A DNA stretch of 64,000 nucleotides from an uncultured Senegalimassilia sp. Its GTDB lineage: Bacteria; Actinomycetota; Coriobacteriia; Coriobacteriales; Eggerthellaceae. The DNA is taken from NCBI RefSeq assembly GCF_902464545.1, contig NZ_CABQJR010000010.1, positions 1 through 64,000 of the forward strand. Direction: 5' to 3'. Below the pieces are notes generated by a model, which did no database searches, was not told where the DNA came from, and saw nothing but the letters and a program-made list of their open reading frames with translations. Both the position numbers and the translations under genes were made by a program. Below are positions 53,405-62,223 of this stretch, in pieces; within the stretch, counting starts at the first letter, position 1, and each line of letters starts with the position of its first letter.

Positions 53405-54760
53405 CTACACTTCGCCTGCAAGGAACTGCTCGATGAAGCCCGTGTCGGCCAGGCCGGCGCGGAACGTCTCGTTCTCCATGATGGCGTATTGGAAGTCAAG
53501 GTTGGTGTTCGCGCCCACGACCACCATCTCCTCGAGCGCGGTGCGCATCTTGGCGATGGCCTCGGTGCGGTTGCGGCCCTGCACGATGATTTTGGCGATC
53601 ATGGAGTCGTAGTACGGCGAGATCTCGAAGCCGTCGTAGGCCGCGGTGTCCACGCGCACGCCGTTGCCGCCGGGCAGGTGCATCTGCGAGATGGTGCCGG
53701 GGCTGGGCATGAAGTTCTTCTCGGGCGTTTCGGCGTTGATGCGGCATTCGATGGCGTGCCCGCGCAACACGATGTCGTCCTGGGAAAACGACAGCGGCTC
53801 GCCGGCCGCCACGCGGATCATCTCGCCCACCAGGTCGGTGTGCGTGACCATCTCGGTGACGCAGTGCTCCACCTGGATGCGCGTGTTCATCTCCATGAAG
53901 TAGTAGTTGCGCTCGGCGTCCATGAGGAACTCGATGGTGCCGGCGGACGTGTAGCCCACGGCGCGCGCGGCCTTCACGGCGTCGTCCATCATGCGGCGGC
54001 GCAGGCCCTCGTCGGCGTCCAGCAGCGGGCTGGGGCTTTCCTCGATCATCTTCTGGTGGTTGCGCTGCACGCTACAGTCGCGCTCGCCTAAGGCCACCAC
54101 GTTGCCGTGGTTGTCGGCGATGATCTGCACCTCCACGTGGCGCGGGTTCTGCACGGCGCGCTCCAGGTACATGGTGTTGTCGCCGAAGGCGTTGACGCTT
54201 TCGCGCTGGGCGATGTTGAACATGTCGGCGAAGTCCTCTTCGCTCTCCGACACGCGCATGCCCTTGCCGCCGCCGCCCGACGACGCCTTGATCATGATGG
54301 GCCAGCCGATGGTGCGGGCCTGCTCAAGGGCCACGTCCACGTCGTGGATGCCCTTCTTCGTGCCGGGCACCACGGGCACGCCGGCGTCCATCATGGTGCG
54401 GCGGGCCTGGCTTTTGTTGCCCATGCGGTCGATGACCTCGGGCGTGGGGCCGATGAACACGATGTCGTTGTCGCGGCACAGCTTGGCGAACGTGGAGTTC
54501 TCGGACAGGAAGCCGTAGCCGGGATGGATGGCGTCGGCGCCCGTGCCCTGGGCCGCGGCCAGGATGGCGGTGGTGTTCAGGTACGAATCGCGCGCCGGCG
54601 CGGGGCCGATGCACACGGCCTCGTCGGCCAGGTAGGTGTGCAGCGCGTGGCGGTCGGCCGTGGAGTACACGGCAACCGTCTTGATGCCCATGGCGCGGCA
54701 TGCGCGGATGATGCGCACGGCTATCTCGCCGCGGTTGGCTATGAGGATCTTGTTGAACAT
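53405..54760 (-). CDS. accC: Biotin carboxylase (AccC)
   Basis: 451 residues, full-length biotin carboxylase that carboxylates biotin on the carrier protein with ATP and bicarbonate. Seen are the start MFNKILIANRGEIAVRI, the glycine-rich ATP loop KASSGGGGKGMRV, the catalytic segment ERDCSVQRNHQKMIEESPSP and EMNTRIQVEH. It lies 15 bases after accB. No carboxyltransferase genes accA/accD are nearby; the operon instead contains pxpB and pxpC, whose products are related to biotin-dependent carboxyltransferase domains of urea amidolyase. Confidence 0.95.
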   Translation of the reverse strand: MFNKILIANRGEIAVRIIRACRAMGIKTVAVYSTADRHALHTYLADEAVCIGPAPARDSYLNTTAILAAAQGTGADAIHPGYGFLSENSTFAKLCRDNDIVFIGPTPEVIDRMGNKSQARRTMMDAGVPVVPGTKKGIHDVDVALEQARTIGWPIMIKASSGGGGKGMRVSESEEDFADMFNIAQRESVNAFGDNTMYLERAVQNPRHVEVQIIADNHGNVVALGERDCSVQRNHQKMIEESPSPLLDADEGLRRRMMDDAVKAARAVGYTSAGTIEFLMDAERNYYFMEMNTRIQVEHCVTEMVTHTDLVGEMIRVAAGEPLSFSQDDIVLRGHAIECRINAETPEKNFMPSPGTISQMHLPGGNGVRVDTAAYDGFEISPYYDSMIAKIIVQGRNRTEAIAKMRTALEEMVVVGANTNLDFQYAIMENETFRAGLADTGFIEQFLAGEV

Positions 54761-54775
54761 GGGGCTCGCCTGCCC

Positions 54776-55306
54776 TTACGCGTTCGCGCTGGTGGAGATG
54801 CGGAACAGCGGCTGGTCGTATTCGACCTGCGTGCCGTTGGCTGCCAGCACCTCGGTGATGATGCCCGGCGCGGGGGCCGTGATCTCGTTCATCATCTTCA
54901 TGGCCTCCACGATGGCCAGCGTCTGGCCGGTCAGCACCTCCTGGCCCACCTTCACGAACGGGTCCTCGTCGGGGCTGGGGCCGGCGTAGAACGTGCCCAC
55001 CATGGGGCTGCGGACCACGCTGGCATCGTCGTCGCCGGCCACGGGCGCGCTTGCAGCGCCGGCCACCACGCCGGTGGCGTCCTCGCGGGCGTTGAGCAGC
55101 TGGCCGACGCGCTCGGCCATGAGGGGCAGGGCGGCGCCGGACAGCGCGCCGGCGGCGGGCTTGCGCTCGAGCTCGATCTCCACCTGGCCGTCCTTGAAGC
55201 GCAGGGCCGTCAGGTCGCCCTCGTCCATGATGCTGAGAAGGTCGAGGATGTTCTCGCGGCGCTGCTTCGTGGCGTCGGCGGTGCCGTTGGTTTCGTTCGT
55301 GGTCAT
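54776..55306 (-). CDS. accB: Biotin carboxyl carrier protein (AccB)
   Basis: 176 residues. An N-terminal region with IMDEGDLTALRFKDGQVEIELER typical of AccB, an Ala-rich flexible linker (about 75-95) and a C-terminal biotinyl domain with the biotin-accepting lysine in EAMKMMNE near residue 138. It sits between pxpC and accC with spacings of 9 and 15 bases, so all are translated from one message. Confidence 0.94.
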   Translation of the reverse strand: MTTNETNGTADATKQRRENILDLLSIMDEGDLTALRFKDGQVEIELERKPAAGALSGAALPLMAERVGQLLNAREDATGVVAGAASAPVAGDDDASVVRSPMVGTFYAGPSPDEDPFVKVGQEVLTGQTLAIVEAMKMMNEITAPAPGIITEVLAANGTQVEYDQPLFRISTSANA

Positions 55307-55315
55307 GGGGTGCTC

Positions 55316-56449
55316 CTATCGGTTCGACTCGCTTGCGGGCTGCTCTGCGGGCTGCAAGCGTTGTTGCTCGGTTTTGCTCAGTTCGATCCACAGCTTCTGG
55401 CTGCCGGACGCGTGCGCGCGGGCCTGCGCTTCAAGGATGGGCGTCAGCCTTCGCGCCGTCCTTCGCGGCGATATGCCGCCGTAGCAGGGGCGCTTGACCA
55501 TCTTGGCGAGCGCATCCATGCGGCGCGCCTCCTGGCGGTACAGGTCCTGCGCCTGCTGGATGGTGACGGGGGCGAAGCGGATGACGCGGCCCGGCGTGCA
55601 CTGCACCAGCTTGGGCAGGTCGACGCTGCAGACGGTGCCGATCTTGGCGTAGCCGCCGGTGGTCTGGCGGTCTGAGAGCATGATGATGGGGCGGCCGTCG
55701 GCGGGGATCTGCACGGCGCCCAGCGCGATGCCGTCCGAGATGATGTCGCTGCCGTTCGCCGTCTCGATCTCCGGGCCGTCCAGGCGGAATCCCATGCGGT
55801 CGCATCGGCTGGTGGTGGTGTAGGACTGGCCGTAGAAGGTGTCCACGCCGTCTTGCGTGAACATGTCCTCCTGCGGGCCGGGCACCACGCGCAGCGTGAT
55901 CTCGGGGTCGTCGAAGCCGTAGAAATCGTCGTCACGGTCGACGGTGTGCGAGCCCAGGTTGGGGATGAAGTCGATGTTGCGCGCGCAAAACGGCAGGTAG
56001 TCGCCGGTGATGAGCGCGCGGCCCTTCCATCCGCCGATGCCGCACTTCAGGTTGGTGGAACGGCTGCCCATGACCTCGGGCGCGTTGATGGAGCCGCCTG
56101 CGATGGCCAGGTAGCCGTACATGCCCGTCTTCGGGGCGCCGAAGGCCAGCACGCTGCCGCGGTGCACGGCCAGCGCGGTGTACATGGGCGCGGGGCGGCC
56201 GTCGAGCGTGGGACGGAAATCGCCGCCGGTGATGGCGACGTAGGTGCTGGTGGTGAAGCGAAGCGTCGGCCCGGCCAGGCAGAACTCCAGGACCGGGGCG
56301 TCGGGGTCGTTGTCGACCAGCAGGTTGGCCGTGTGCAGCGCGCGGGTGTCCATGACGCCCGACGGGCTGAAGCCGCTGCCCAGGAAACCGGTGCGGCCTC
56401 GGTCCTGCACGGTGGTCAGGATGCCGGGTTTGATGGCGGTGACTCCCAT
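55316..56449 (-). CDS. pxpC: 5-oxoprolinase subunit C (biotin-dependent carboxyltransferase family, KipA-like)
   Basis: 377 residues of the allophanate-hydrolase subunit 2 family. The start MGVTAIKPGILTTVQDRGRTGFLGSGFSPSG (only its opening is diagnostic: PGILTTVQDRGR), MDTRALHTANLLV, and the late GVQIP-like GAVQIPADGRPIIMLSD motif mark the family. It begins one base after the pxpB stop, a coupled pair as in most genomes. The C-terminal 50 residues beyond the family core are Arg/Gln/Glu-rich. Confidence 0.93.
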   Translation of the reverse strand: MGVTAIKPGILTTVQDRGRTGFLGSGFSPSGVMDTRALHTANLLVDNDPDAPVLEFCLAGPTLRFTTSTYVAITGGDFRPTLDGRPAPMYTALAVHRGSVLAFGAPKTGMYGYLAIAGGSINAPEVMGSRSTNLKCGIGGWKGRALITGDYLPFCARNIDFIPNLGSHTVDRDDDFYGFDDPEITLRVVPGPQEDMFTQDGVDTFYGQSYTTTSRCDRMGFRLDGPEIETANGSDIISDGIALGAVQIPADGRPIIMLSDRQTTGGYAKIGTVCSVDLPKLVQCTPGRVIRFAPVTIQQAQDLYRQEARRMDALAKMVKRPCYGGISPRRTARRLTPILEAQARAHASGSQKLWIELSKTEQQRLQPAEQPASESNR

Positions 56450-56450
56450 G

Positions 56451-57179
56451 CTAGGCCTCCTCTACGATAACGTCGCACTCATAGCCGCCTGCGGCGATCT
56501 GCGCCTCGATGGCGTCGTACTGCTTCTGCGTGATGGGCTGGAAGCGAAGGTACTCGCCTGCGCGGTACAGGATGGGCTGGGCGCGCTCGGGGTCGTACGG
56601 GCGCACGGGGCTGCGGCCGATGATCTGCCAGCCTCCGGGGCTTGCCAGCGGGTAGATGCCCGTCTGCGCGCCGCCGATGCCCACGCTGCCCGCAGGGATC
56701 TCGGTGCGGGGGACGGAAAGGCGCGGCGTGTGCAGCCGCGGGTCCAGGCCGCCCAGGTAGGCGAAGCCGGGCAGGAAGCCCAGCATGTCGATGAGGTAGT
56801 CGTGCGCGCTGTGCAGGTTGATAACGTCCTGCTCGGACATGCCGGCATGGTGCGCCACCGTGGGCAGGTCGGGGCCGAACTCCCCGCCGTAGCAGACGGG
56901 GATGACCACGATGCGCTTCACGCCCGTCTCGGCGGCGGCCAGGTTGCGCAGCTTGCCCTGCACGCGCTGGCACAGCTCGTCGTAGCCGATGACGCACGGG
57001 TCGTAGGTGACCATGAGCGAGCAGAACGTGGGCACCAGCTCGGTGACCCCGGGGATGGGGTCGTCGGTGAGCGTCTGCGCCGCAACGCGGATCATGCCGC
57101 TGGTTTGCGGCGATATGGTTTTGGCGAACTCCAAGTTGATAGCGGAGTCGCCAGCGATGGTGATGTTGAATCCAGCCAC
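56451..57179 (-). CDS. pxpB: 5-oxoprolinase subunit B (allophanate hydrolase subunit 1, KipI-like)
   Basis: 242 residues and first gene of the operon. Family marks are GDSAINLEF near the start, CYGGEFGPDL, the central LGFLPGFAYLGGLDPRLHTPR (core FLPGFAYLGG) and GVGIGGAQTGIYP-like VGIGGAQTGIYPLASPGGW. The start is GTG four bases after AGGGG. In Bacillus the KipI homologue was first described as an inhibitor of the sporulation kinase, but the enzymatic role is the common one and fits the neighbours here. Confidence 0.93.
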   Translation of the reverse strand: MAGFNITIAGDSAINLEFAKTISPQTSGMIRVAAQTLTDDPIPGVTELVPTFCSLMVTYDPCVIGYDELCQRVQGKLRNLAAAETGVKRIVVIPVCYGGEFGPDLPTVAHHAGMSEQDVINLHSAHDYLIDMLGFLPGFAYLGGLDPRLHTPRLSVPRTEIPAGSVGIGGAQTGIYPLASPGGWQIIGRSPVRPYDPERAQPILYRAGEYLRFQPITQKQYDAIEAQIAAGGYECDVIVEEA

Positions 57180-57273
57180 TGTTCCCCTATGCTTTCGGAT
57201 TGCGTACCTGCCTATGGTAGATGATGTTTCCCCTCATGCTAAGGCAATTAGCCGCAAAAAGGCATTTTGGTAA

Positions 57274-57279
57274 TATACT
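57274..57279 (+). promoter_or_regulatory. -10 box of the TauE/SafE gene
   Basis: TATACT lies in an AT-rich patch of the divergent pxpB/tauE-like intergenic region, about 120 bases before the TTG start. No convincing -35 is seen. Confidence 0.4.
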
Positions 57280-57397
57280 TGCAACCTATTTCATGGATAA
57301 CGATGAAGCCGCGGCTAGGCGGCAAAAGGCGCGGCTGAGCAGGTGGGTATTCCGGTTCGCGGGGCCTATTGCAAGATAACGGGAGCGAGGGTCTCTG

Positions 57398-58114
57398 TTG
57401 GTTAAGAACGTCATATTTCTGGCGGTGTTCCTGTTCGGCTACACCGTGCAGGCCATCACCGGGTTCGCCGGCAACATCTTCTGCATGCCGGTGGGCACGC
57501 TCACGTTGGGACTGCAAAGCTCGGTGTCCATCTTGAACGCTACGGGCTTTCTGGCTTGCACGGTGCTTGCCGTGCTCAACTTCCGTAGCATCCATTGGCG
57601 CGAGCTCGGTAAGATCGTGGGCGTCATGCTGCCGTTCGTGGCGTTGGGCGCTTGGCTTGACTCCGTGGTACCGCTGCATGCGCTGTTGAAGATATACGGC
57701 CTGGTCATCCTTGCCGTCGGCATCAAGAACCTCGTGCAGCGCAAGCAGTCGTTCCTGCCGGAGTGGGCGCTGTGGGGCGTGCTGGTGGCGGCGGGCCTGA
57801 TCCAGGGCATGTTCGTTTCCGGCGGCGCGCTGCTGGTCATCTACGCGGTGCAGAAGCTCACGGACAAGGAGCAGTTCCGTGCCACGCTGTCGGCGGTGTG
57901 GTCCATCCTTAACTTGTTGTACGCCGGCGTGCAGCTGTACCAGGGGCACTTCACGCACGAAGTGTGGATCATGGTGCTGTGCTGCATCCCTCTCATCGTG
58001 CTGGCCACAGTGGTGGGCGGCAAGCTTGCCAAGCGCATCAGCCAGGAGCGCTTCCTGAGGCTGACGTACGTGCTGCTGCTGGTCATCGGCACTGTTTTGC
58101 TGGTCACGTCGTAA
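57398..58114 (+). CDS. TauE/SafE (DUF81) membrane permease
   Basis: 238 residues with about eight membrane helices. Members export sulfite, sulfoacetate or other organic acids. The two-fold repeat typical of the family is visible: GYTVQAITGFAGNIFCMPVGTLTLG near the start (core AITGFAGN) and AAGLIQGMFVSGGALLVIYA near 130. The TTG start is six bases after GAGGG. It is divergent from the 5-oxoproline operon, so co-regulation with that pathway is possible, though its substrate cannot be told. Confidence 0.9.
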   Translation: MVKNVIFLAVFLFGYTVQAITGFAGNIFCMPVGTLTLGLQSSVSILNATGFLACTVLAVLNFRSIHWRELGKIVGVMLPFVALGAWLDSVVPLHALLKIYGLVILAVGIKNLVQRKQSFLPEWALWGVLVAAGLIQGMFVSGGALLVIYAVQKLTDKEQFRATLSAVWSILNLLYAGVQLYQGHFTHEVWIMVLCCIPLIVLATVVGGKLAKRISQERFLRLTYVLLLVIGTVLLVTS

Positions 58115-58131
58115 CTTCGTATCTCGAAATG

Positions 58132-58160
58132 AAAAGCGGGGGCAGATGGCCCCCGCTTTT
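58132..58160. terminator. Bidirectional terminator between the permease and usp genes
   Basis: AAAAGCGGGGGC pairs with GCCCCCGCTTTT across a short loop; A- and T-runs flank the stem, serving the two convergent genes. Confidence 0.9.
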
Positions 58161-58195
58161 ACGTTCTTGCTTGTTTCGCCGTTCGCTTTGCGCGG

Positions 58196-58639
58196 TTAGT
58201 CCTGCTTGACCACCAGCACGTCGCAGCGGACGTTGCGGATGAGGTACGTGGAAACGCTGCCCACGAACACGTACTTGATGTTGCTCAGGCCGCGCTCGCC
58301 GCAGATGACCAGGTCGGGCTCGGTGGGCTCGATGAGCTGCTTCTGCAGCGTGTCGGTGATGCGGCCGGCGCGGACGATCAGCTGCACGGAGGGGATGTCG
58401 GCGTTGTTACGGGCCTTCTCCAGCAGGTCGGCAAGGTCGGTCTCGATGCGGATCTTGCCCTCGTTGCACAGAAGCTCGAAGTCGACGCCCGATGCCTCAT
58501 AGGGCACGGAGTCGATGACATGGCCGAACGTGAGCTCAGCATGCTCTTCCTCCGCCAGAGCGATGGCGCGCTCCATGACCGCTCGCTGGGTGGATGCGCC
58601 GTCGAGTGCTGCGAAGATGCGCTTGTAACCGAAAGCCAT
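58196..58639 (-). CDS. Universal stress protein (UspA family)
   Basis: 147 residues, one Usp domain. The N-terminal strand YKRIFAALDGAS and the C-terminal CGERGLSNIKYVFVGSVSTYLIRNVRCDVLVV (core GERGLSNIKYVFVGSVS) are recognisable; the latter is the G-x2-G-x9-G-S/T ATP-binding pattern with one relaxed position (ERGLS). It may bind ATP. AAAGGGG precedes the ATG. Monocistronic, convergent with the TauE/SafE gene. Confidence 0.9.
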   Translation of the reverse strand: MAFGYKRIFAALDGASTQRAVMERAIALAEEEHAELTFGHVIDSVPYEASGVDFELLCNEGKIRIETDLADLLEKARNNADIPSVQLIVRAGRITDTLQKQLIEPTEPDLVICGERGLSNIKYVFVGSVSTYLIRNVRCDVLVVKQD

Positions 58640-59082
58640 GATAACCCCTTTCGTTGTGCGCGGCGCTTGGGCGCCTGCGCGGATGTTTTCAGGTCGGCTC
58701 GAGCGTGTGCCACGAGATCACGCGCCCGTGTTCTGGGGTTATTGTACCGCAATGTGCGCCCGCCGGCGGTGACGGTTTGCTTTCGGCCCAAGGTGTTGCC
58801 CAAGGGTTTCCCGGCGGGGAAGCCGAGTGCGTTCAAGTGGCGGGCGCAGGCGGTCGGCATGCTTGGCGGGCGCCTGGGCGGACGCTCGGTGGGTTCCGAC
58901 CAGGTGGGCTGCGCGCCGCTTTCGCGGACGGTCCTTGCCGGCGAGCTTGTTCGAAATGCGGTTTTCGTGCTCCGGCTAACTTTGTTGGTTGCCGCGCGGG
59001 CGGCAATGCGGTGCGAAAGTGCTAATCTGGACGGCGAACTTATCATCGTGCGTTATGCGCACCGGCACGCAAGGAGCACCTT
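58640..59082. other. Divergent intergenic region between usp and the aminotransferase gene
   Basis: About 440 bases that should contain both promoters. The sequence is GC-rich with no long repeat, terminator or RNA gene recognised. A TAATCT at about 59022 could be a -10 for the aminotransferase gene. Confidence 0.4.
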
Positions 59083-60273
59083 ATGATCGACGAAAGAATG
59101 TATGGCCTGGGAAATGCGCCCTCCGCGATCCGCGAGCTGTTCGCCTACGGTTTGAAGCGCAAGGCCGAGATCGGCGAGGACAAGGTGTTCGATTACTCCA
59201 TCGGCAACCCCAGCGTGCCCGCGCCGCAGAAGGTGGCCGACACCATCGAGGAGCTCATGAAGCTGCCGCCGGTCGAGCTGCACGCGTATTCGCCTGCTGC
59301 CGGTATCCCCGCCGTCCGTCAGACCATCGCCGACAGCATCGCCCGCCGCTACGGCATCCCGGCGAAGGCGGGCCGCGTGTACATGACGGTTGGCGCCGCC
59401 GCATCCATCGCCATCAGCCTGGGCGCCGTCACCAACGCCGGCGACGAGGTCATCGTCCCCAGCCCGTACTTCCCCGAGTATAAGGTGTGGATCGAGACCA
59501 TGGGCTGCTCCATCGTCGAGGTGCCCACGCAGGTCCCCAGCTTCCAGCTTGATGTGGAGGCCATGGGCGCCGCTATCAATGAGAAGACCGCGGCCGTCAT
59601 CATCAACTCGCCGAACAACCCGGTGGGCGCGGTGTACACGCGCGAGAACCTGGAAGCCTTGGCGGCCATGCTGGAGGCGAAGAGCGCCGAGATCGGCCAT
59701 CCGATCTACCTGATCAGCGACGAACCGTATCGCGAGATCACCTACGGCGTGGAGGTTCCCTACGTTCCCACCATCTATCCCCGCACGCTGGTGTGCTACT
59801 CGTACTCCAAGGCGCTCAGCCTGCCGGGCGAGCGTGTCGGCTACGTGTACGTTTCCGACACCATGGACGCCGAAGAGGCCGATCGCGTGTTCTTCGCCGT
59901 CGCCGGCGCTGGCCGTGCGCATGGTTACATCTGCGCGCCGGTGCTGTTCCAGCGCGTTGCCGCGGCGTGCGTCGACGAGCCGTCCGATGTGGAGGCGTAT
60001 GCCACCAACCGCCGCATCCTGACCGAGGCTCTGGACGAGATGGGCTACGAGTACGTGCAGCCTGATGGCGCGTTCTACCTGTGGGTGCGCGCGCTTGAGC
60101 CCGACGCCCAGGCGTTCAGCGACCGCGCGAAGCAGCATGAGCTGCTCATCGTTCCCTCCGACAGCTTCGGCGTCCCGGGCTGGGTGCGCATGAGCTACTG
60201 CATCGCCCGTGAGACCATCGAGAACAGCCTGCCGGCGCTGAAGGCGCTCAAGGAGTCCTACGACGCCGAGTAG
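59083..60273 (+). CDS. Class I/II PLP-dependent aminotransferase
   Basis: 396 residues, fold type I. PLP-binding residues are visible: NSPNNPVGAVYT near 170, SDEPYREI near 212 and the Schiff-base lysine in SYSKALSLPGERVGY near 245; an arginine that would hold the substrate carboxylate lies in WVRMSYC near the C-terminus. It resembles the aspartate/aromatic/alanine aminotransferase branch; the precise amino donor is uncertain. AAGGAG precedes the ATG. It is followed by a terminator, so it is monocistronic. Confidence 0.9.
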   Translation: MIDERMYGLGNAPSAIRELFAYGLKRKAEIGEDKVFDYSIGNPSVPAPQKVADTIEELMKLPPVELHAYSPAAGIPAVRQTIADSIARRYGIPAKAGRVYMTVGAAASIAISLGAVTNAGDEVIVPSPYFPEYKVWIETMGCSIVEVPTQVPSFQLDVEAMGAAINEKTAAVIINSPNNPVGAVYTRENLEALAAMLEAKSAEIGHPIYLISDEPYREITYGVEVPYVPTIYPRTLVCYSYSKALSLPGERVGYVYVSDTMDAEEADRVFFAVAGAGRAHGYICAPVLFQRVAAACVDEPSDVEAYATNRRILTEALDEMGYEYVQPDGAFYLWVRALEPDAQAFSDRAKQHELLIVPSDSFGVPGWVRMSYCIARETIENSLPALKALKESYDAE

Positions 60274-60303
60274 CGTTTACTTGACTTTGCGGTAGAGGCG
60301 CGA

Positions 60304-60340
60304 GCGCGAGCTGGGTGAGAAGCCCGGCTCGCGCTTTTTG
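60304..60340 (+). terminator. Terminator after the aminotransferase gene
   Basis: GCGCGAGC with an inner GGG pairs with CCC and GCTCGCGC, followed by TTTTTGCG. Confidence 0.85.
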
Positions 60341-60448
60341 CGTTTGAGCGGGGTTTGCGGTTTCGCAAAACGCTGTCGGGGTGGTTTGCGGCGCTGGGGT
60401 TGGGCTCGGGGGTTTGCGAGACGTTGTTCGAGCGCTTTTGCAGTGCTG

Positions 60449-60489
60449 CCTGGGTCCGACCGCTTCGTGGCATAGGGATCGGACCCAGG
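60449..60489. repeat. Inverted repeat CCTGGGTCCGA / TCGGACCCAGG
   Basis: Perfect 11-base arms (60449-60459 and 60479-60489) with a 19-base loop lie just past the pdxR stop on the minus strand. No T-run follows. It may be a REP-like element or a weak terminator for pdxR. Confidence 0.6.
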
Positions 60490-60516
60490 CATTTGCGGGC
60501 CATTTGCGGTGCTGCT

Positions 60517-62133
60517 CTACGCCCAGGCGCTTGCGAGGGCGTGTGCGACGGCGGGGACTTCCTCAGCTGGGATGCTGTCGCTTCGCAGGATGAAACGTGC
60601 GCGGGGTGCGCCTGCCGGGCTCGCCGTGCTTGCCTGCGGCTCGGAGTCGGTCGGGGTCGCGCTTGGTGAAGCCGCGCCGGCGAAGCTCGACAGCGGGGCG
60701 ATGCGGATGCCGGTGGCTTCGGCTGCGGCAGCAAGCTCATGTTCGCTACATGCGCTTTCCAGCTGCATGATGAAATGCAGGCCGTCGTTGAGCCCGGTGA
60801 ACGCAATGCGATCGCCGAATGCTTCGTGCAAGGCGCTGACCAGGGCATCCTGCGTTTTGCGCGCGTGGGTGCGCAGGCGGTTCACATGGCGGTCGTAATG
60901 CCCCTGCTCGATGAAGCGCGCCAGCGCCAGCTGGTCGAGCGGGCTGACGGTGTTGGCATAGAAGCCGAGCTGCTCGTGGAAGCGCTGCGCCAGCTGCGGC
61001 GGCAGCACCAGGTACGCCATGCGAAACGCCGCGCCCAGGCTTTTGGCGAACGAGTTGAGGTACAGCACGCGTTCGGCGGCGTCGATGCCGAACAGCGAGG
61101 GTATGGGCCGCCCGGCCATGCGGAACTCCGAGTCGTAGTCGTCCTCGATCAGGTAGCGATCCCCTTCGCGAGCCCAGTTCAAAAGCTCGCGGCGTCGGGC
61201 GGCCGTGGTCACGATCCCGGTGGGGAACTGGTGCGACGGCATGATGTGGGCGACCGATGCGCCGGAGGCTTCCAGCGCATCGATGTCGATGCCGGAATCG
61301 TCCAGCCCGATATGGGCAACCGGCGCGTCTTGCTGCTCGTACATGCGCGTGAGCAGGGGATATCCAGGATCTTCCACCGCGTAGCGCCTGGTGCGCCCCA
61401 GCAGCTGCACGAGCAGCTGGTACAGCGTTTGCGACCCGGCGCCTATGACGACCTGGTCGGGCGACACGTCCATCCCGCGATACTGTCGCAGGTGGTCGGC
61501 GATGGCGCTTCGCAGTTCGGGCGACCCTGCTGCCGAAGCGGCTTCAGCGAGCGATGCCGCCGATTCGTCTGAAAGAGTCCGCCGAACGGCTTTTGCCCAA
61601 GCGGAGTAGGGGAGCATGGTGGTCGCCAGCGTGCTGTGCGTGAAATCCGCGAGCAACGGCGTGCCGAGCGGGGCGTTTTGCGTGCGGGGTGCGGTGGAAT
61701 CGTCGGCCGACAGGGCGAAGCCGGCTTCGGACGTTAGGGCCGTTGAGCCTTCCGGATGCCCCTGCTCTCGCGAAATAGACTGAAGACCATTTGGGTTTGC
61801 GGGGCAGTTCTTGCGTCCTTCGCTTGCGACCGCACTCGTTGTCTCCGCTCGGTGCTGCGCGCTTCCCTGCTCCCCGATCTTGGCGGCGGGCGCGAGGTCG
61901 CATGCGTAGTAGCCGCAGCGTTCGCGCGAGCGGATGTAGCCTTCGACGACAAGCTGGTCGTATGCGGCTTCGATGGTGATCAGGCTGACGCCCAGCTGTT
62001 TCGCCAAGGCGCGTTTCGACGGCAATTTCTGCCCGGGTTCGACTTTTCCGTGCGCGATATCGTGACGGATGCAACGATACAGGTATTCGTAAAGAGCCAG
62101 GTCACCGCGTGATTCCATATCATAGAAGAACAC
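60517..62133 (-). CDS. pdxR: MocR-type regulator PdxR
   Basis: 538 residues. An N-terminal GntR winged helix (about 10-80, LPSKRALAKQLGVSLITIEAAYDQL) is joined through a long disordered linker (about 80-165) to an aminotransferase-like domain (about 170-530) with the PLP lysine in NSFAKSLGAAFRM. PdxR proteins sense PLP and control pdxST. A Ser/Pro/Thr-rich insertion sits near residue 490. The start is a GTG at 62133, in line with MocR proteins that begin a few residues before the SLYEYLY-type segment (here DLALYEYLYR). It is divergent from pdxS with 135 bases between. Confidence 0.92.
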   Translation of the reverse strand: MFFYDMESRGDLALYEYLYRCIRHDIAHGKVEPGQKLPSKRALAKQLGVSLITIEAAYDQLVVEGYIRSRERCGYYACDLAPAAKIGEQGSAQHRAETTSAVASEGRKNCPANPNGLQSISREQGHPEGSTALTSEAGFALSADDSTAPRTQNAPLGTPLLADFTHSTLATTMLPYSAWAKAVRRTLSDESAASLAEAASAAGSPELRSAIADHLRQYRGMDVSPDQVVIGAGSQTLYQLLVQLLGRTRRYAVEDPGYPLLTRMYEQQDAPVAHIGLDDSGIDIDALEASGASVAHIMPSHQFPTGIVTTAARRRELLNWAREGDRYLIEDDYDSEFRMAGRPIPSLFGIDAAERVLYLNSFAKSLGAAFRMAYLVLPPQLAQRFHEQLGFYANTVSPLDQLALARFIEQGHYDRHVNRLRTHARKTQDALVSALHEAFGDRIAFTGLNDGLHFIMQLESACSEHELAAAAEATGIRIAPLSSFAGAASPSATPTDSEPQASTASPAGAPRARFILRSDSIPAEEVPAVAHALASAWA

Positions 62134-62157
62134 TTGTTCGTCACCGCTTTCCCGAAT

Positions 62158-62173
62158 TGTTTCACGTGGAACA
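62158..62173. promoter_or_regulatory. parS site (ParB binding)
   Basis: TGTTTCACGTGGAACA fits the parS consensus TGTTNCACGTGNAACA at every defined position. parS sites are bound by ParB/Spo0J for chromosome partition and usually cluster near the replication origin. It lies 25-40 bases upstream of the pdxR start codon. No parAB, dnaA or gid genes are in the window. Confidence 0.85.
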
Positions 62174-62223
62174 TCTGGTCATATAAAAAGAAACAGTTTT
62201 GGGCATACTACCATAACCAGATG
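62172..62223. promoter_or_regulatory. Candidate PdxR operator, CATCTGGT-N36-ACCAGATG
   Basis: Perfect eight-base arms (62172-62179 and 62216-62223) flank an AT-rich core in the pdxR-pdxS intergenic region. MocR regulators commonly bind spaced repeats in such divergent regions. The left arm shares two bases with the parS site. Confidence 0.6.
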
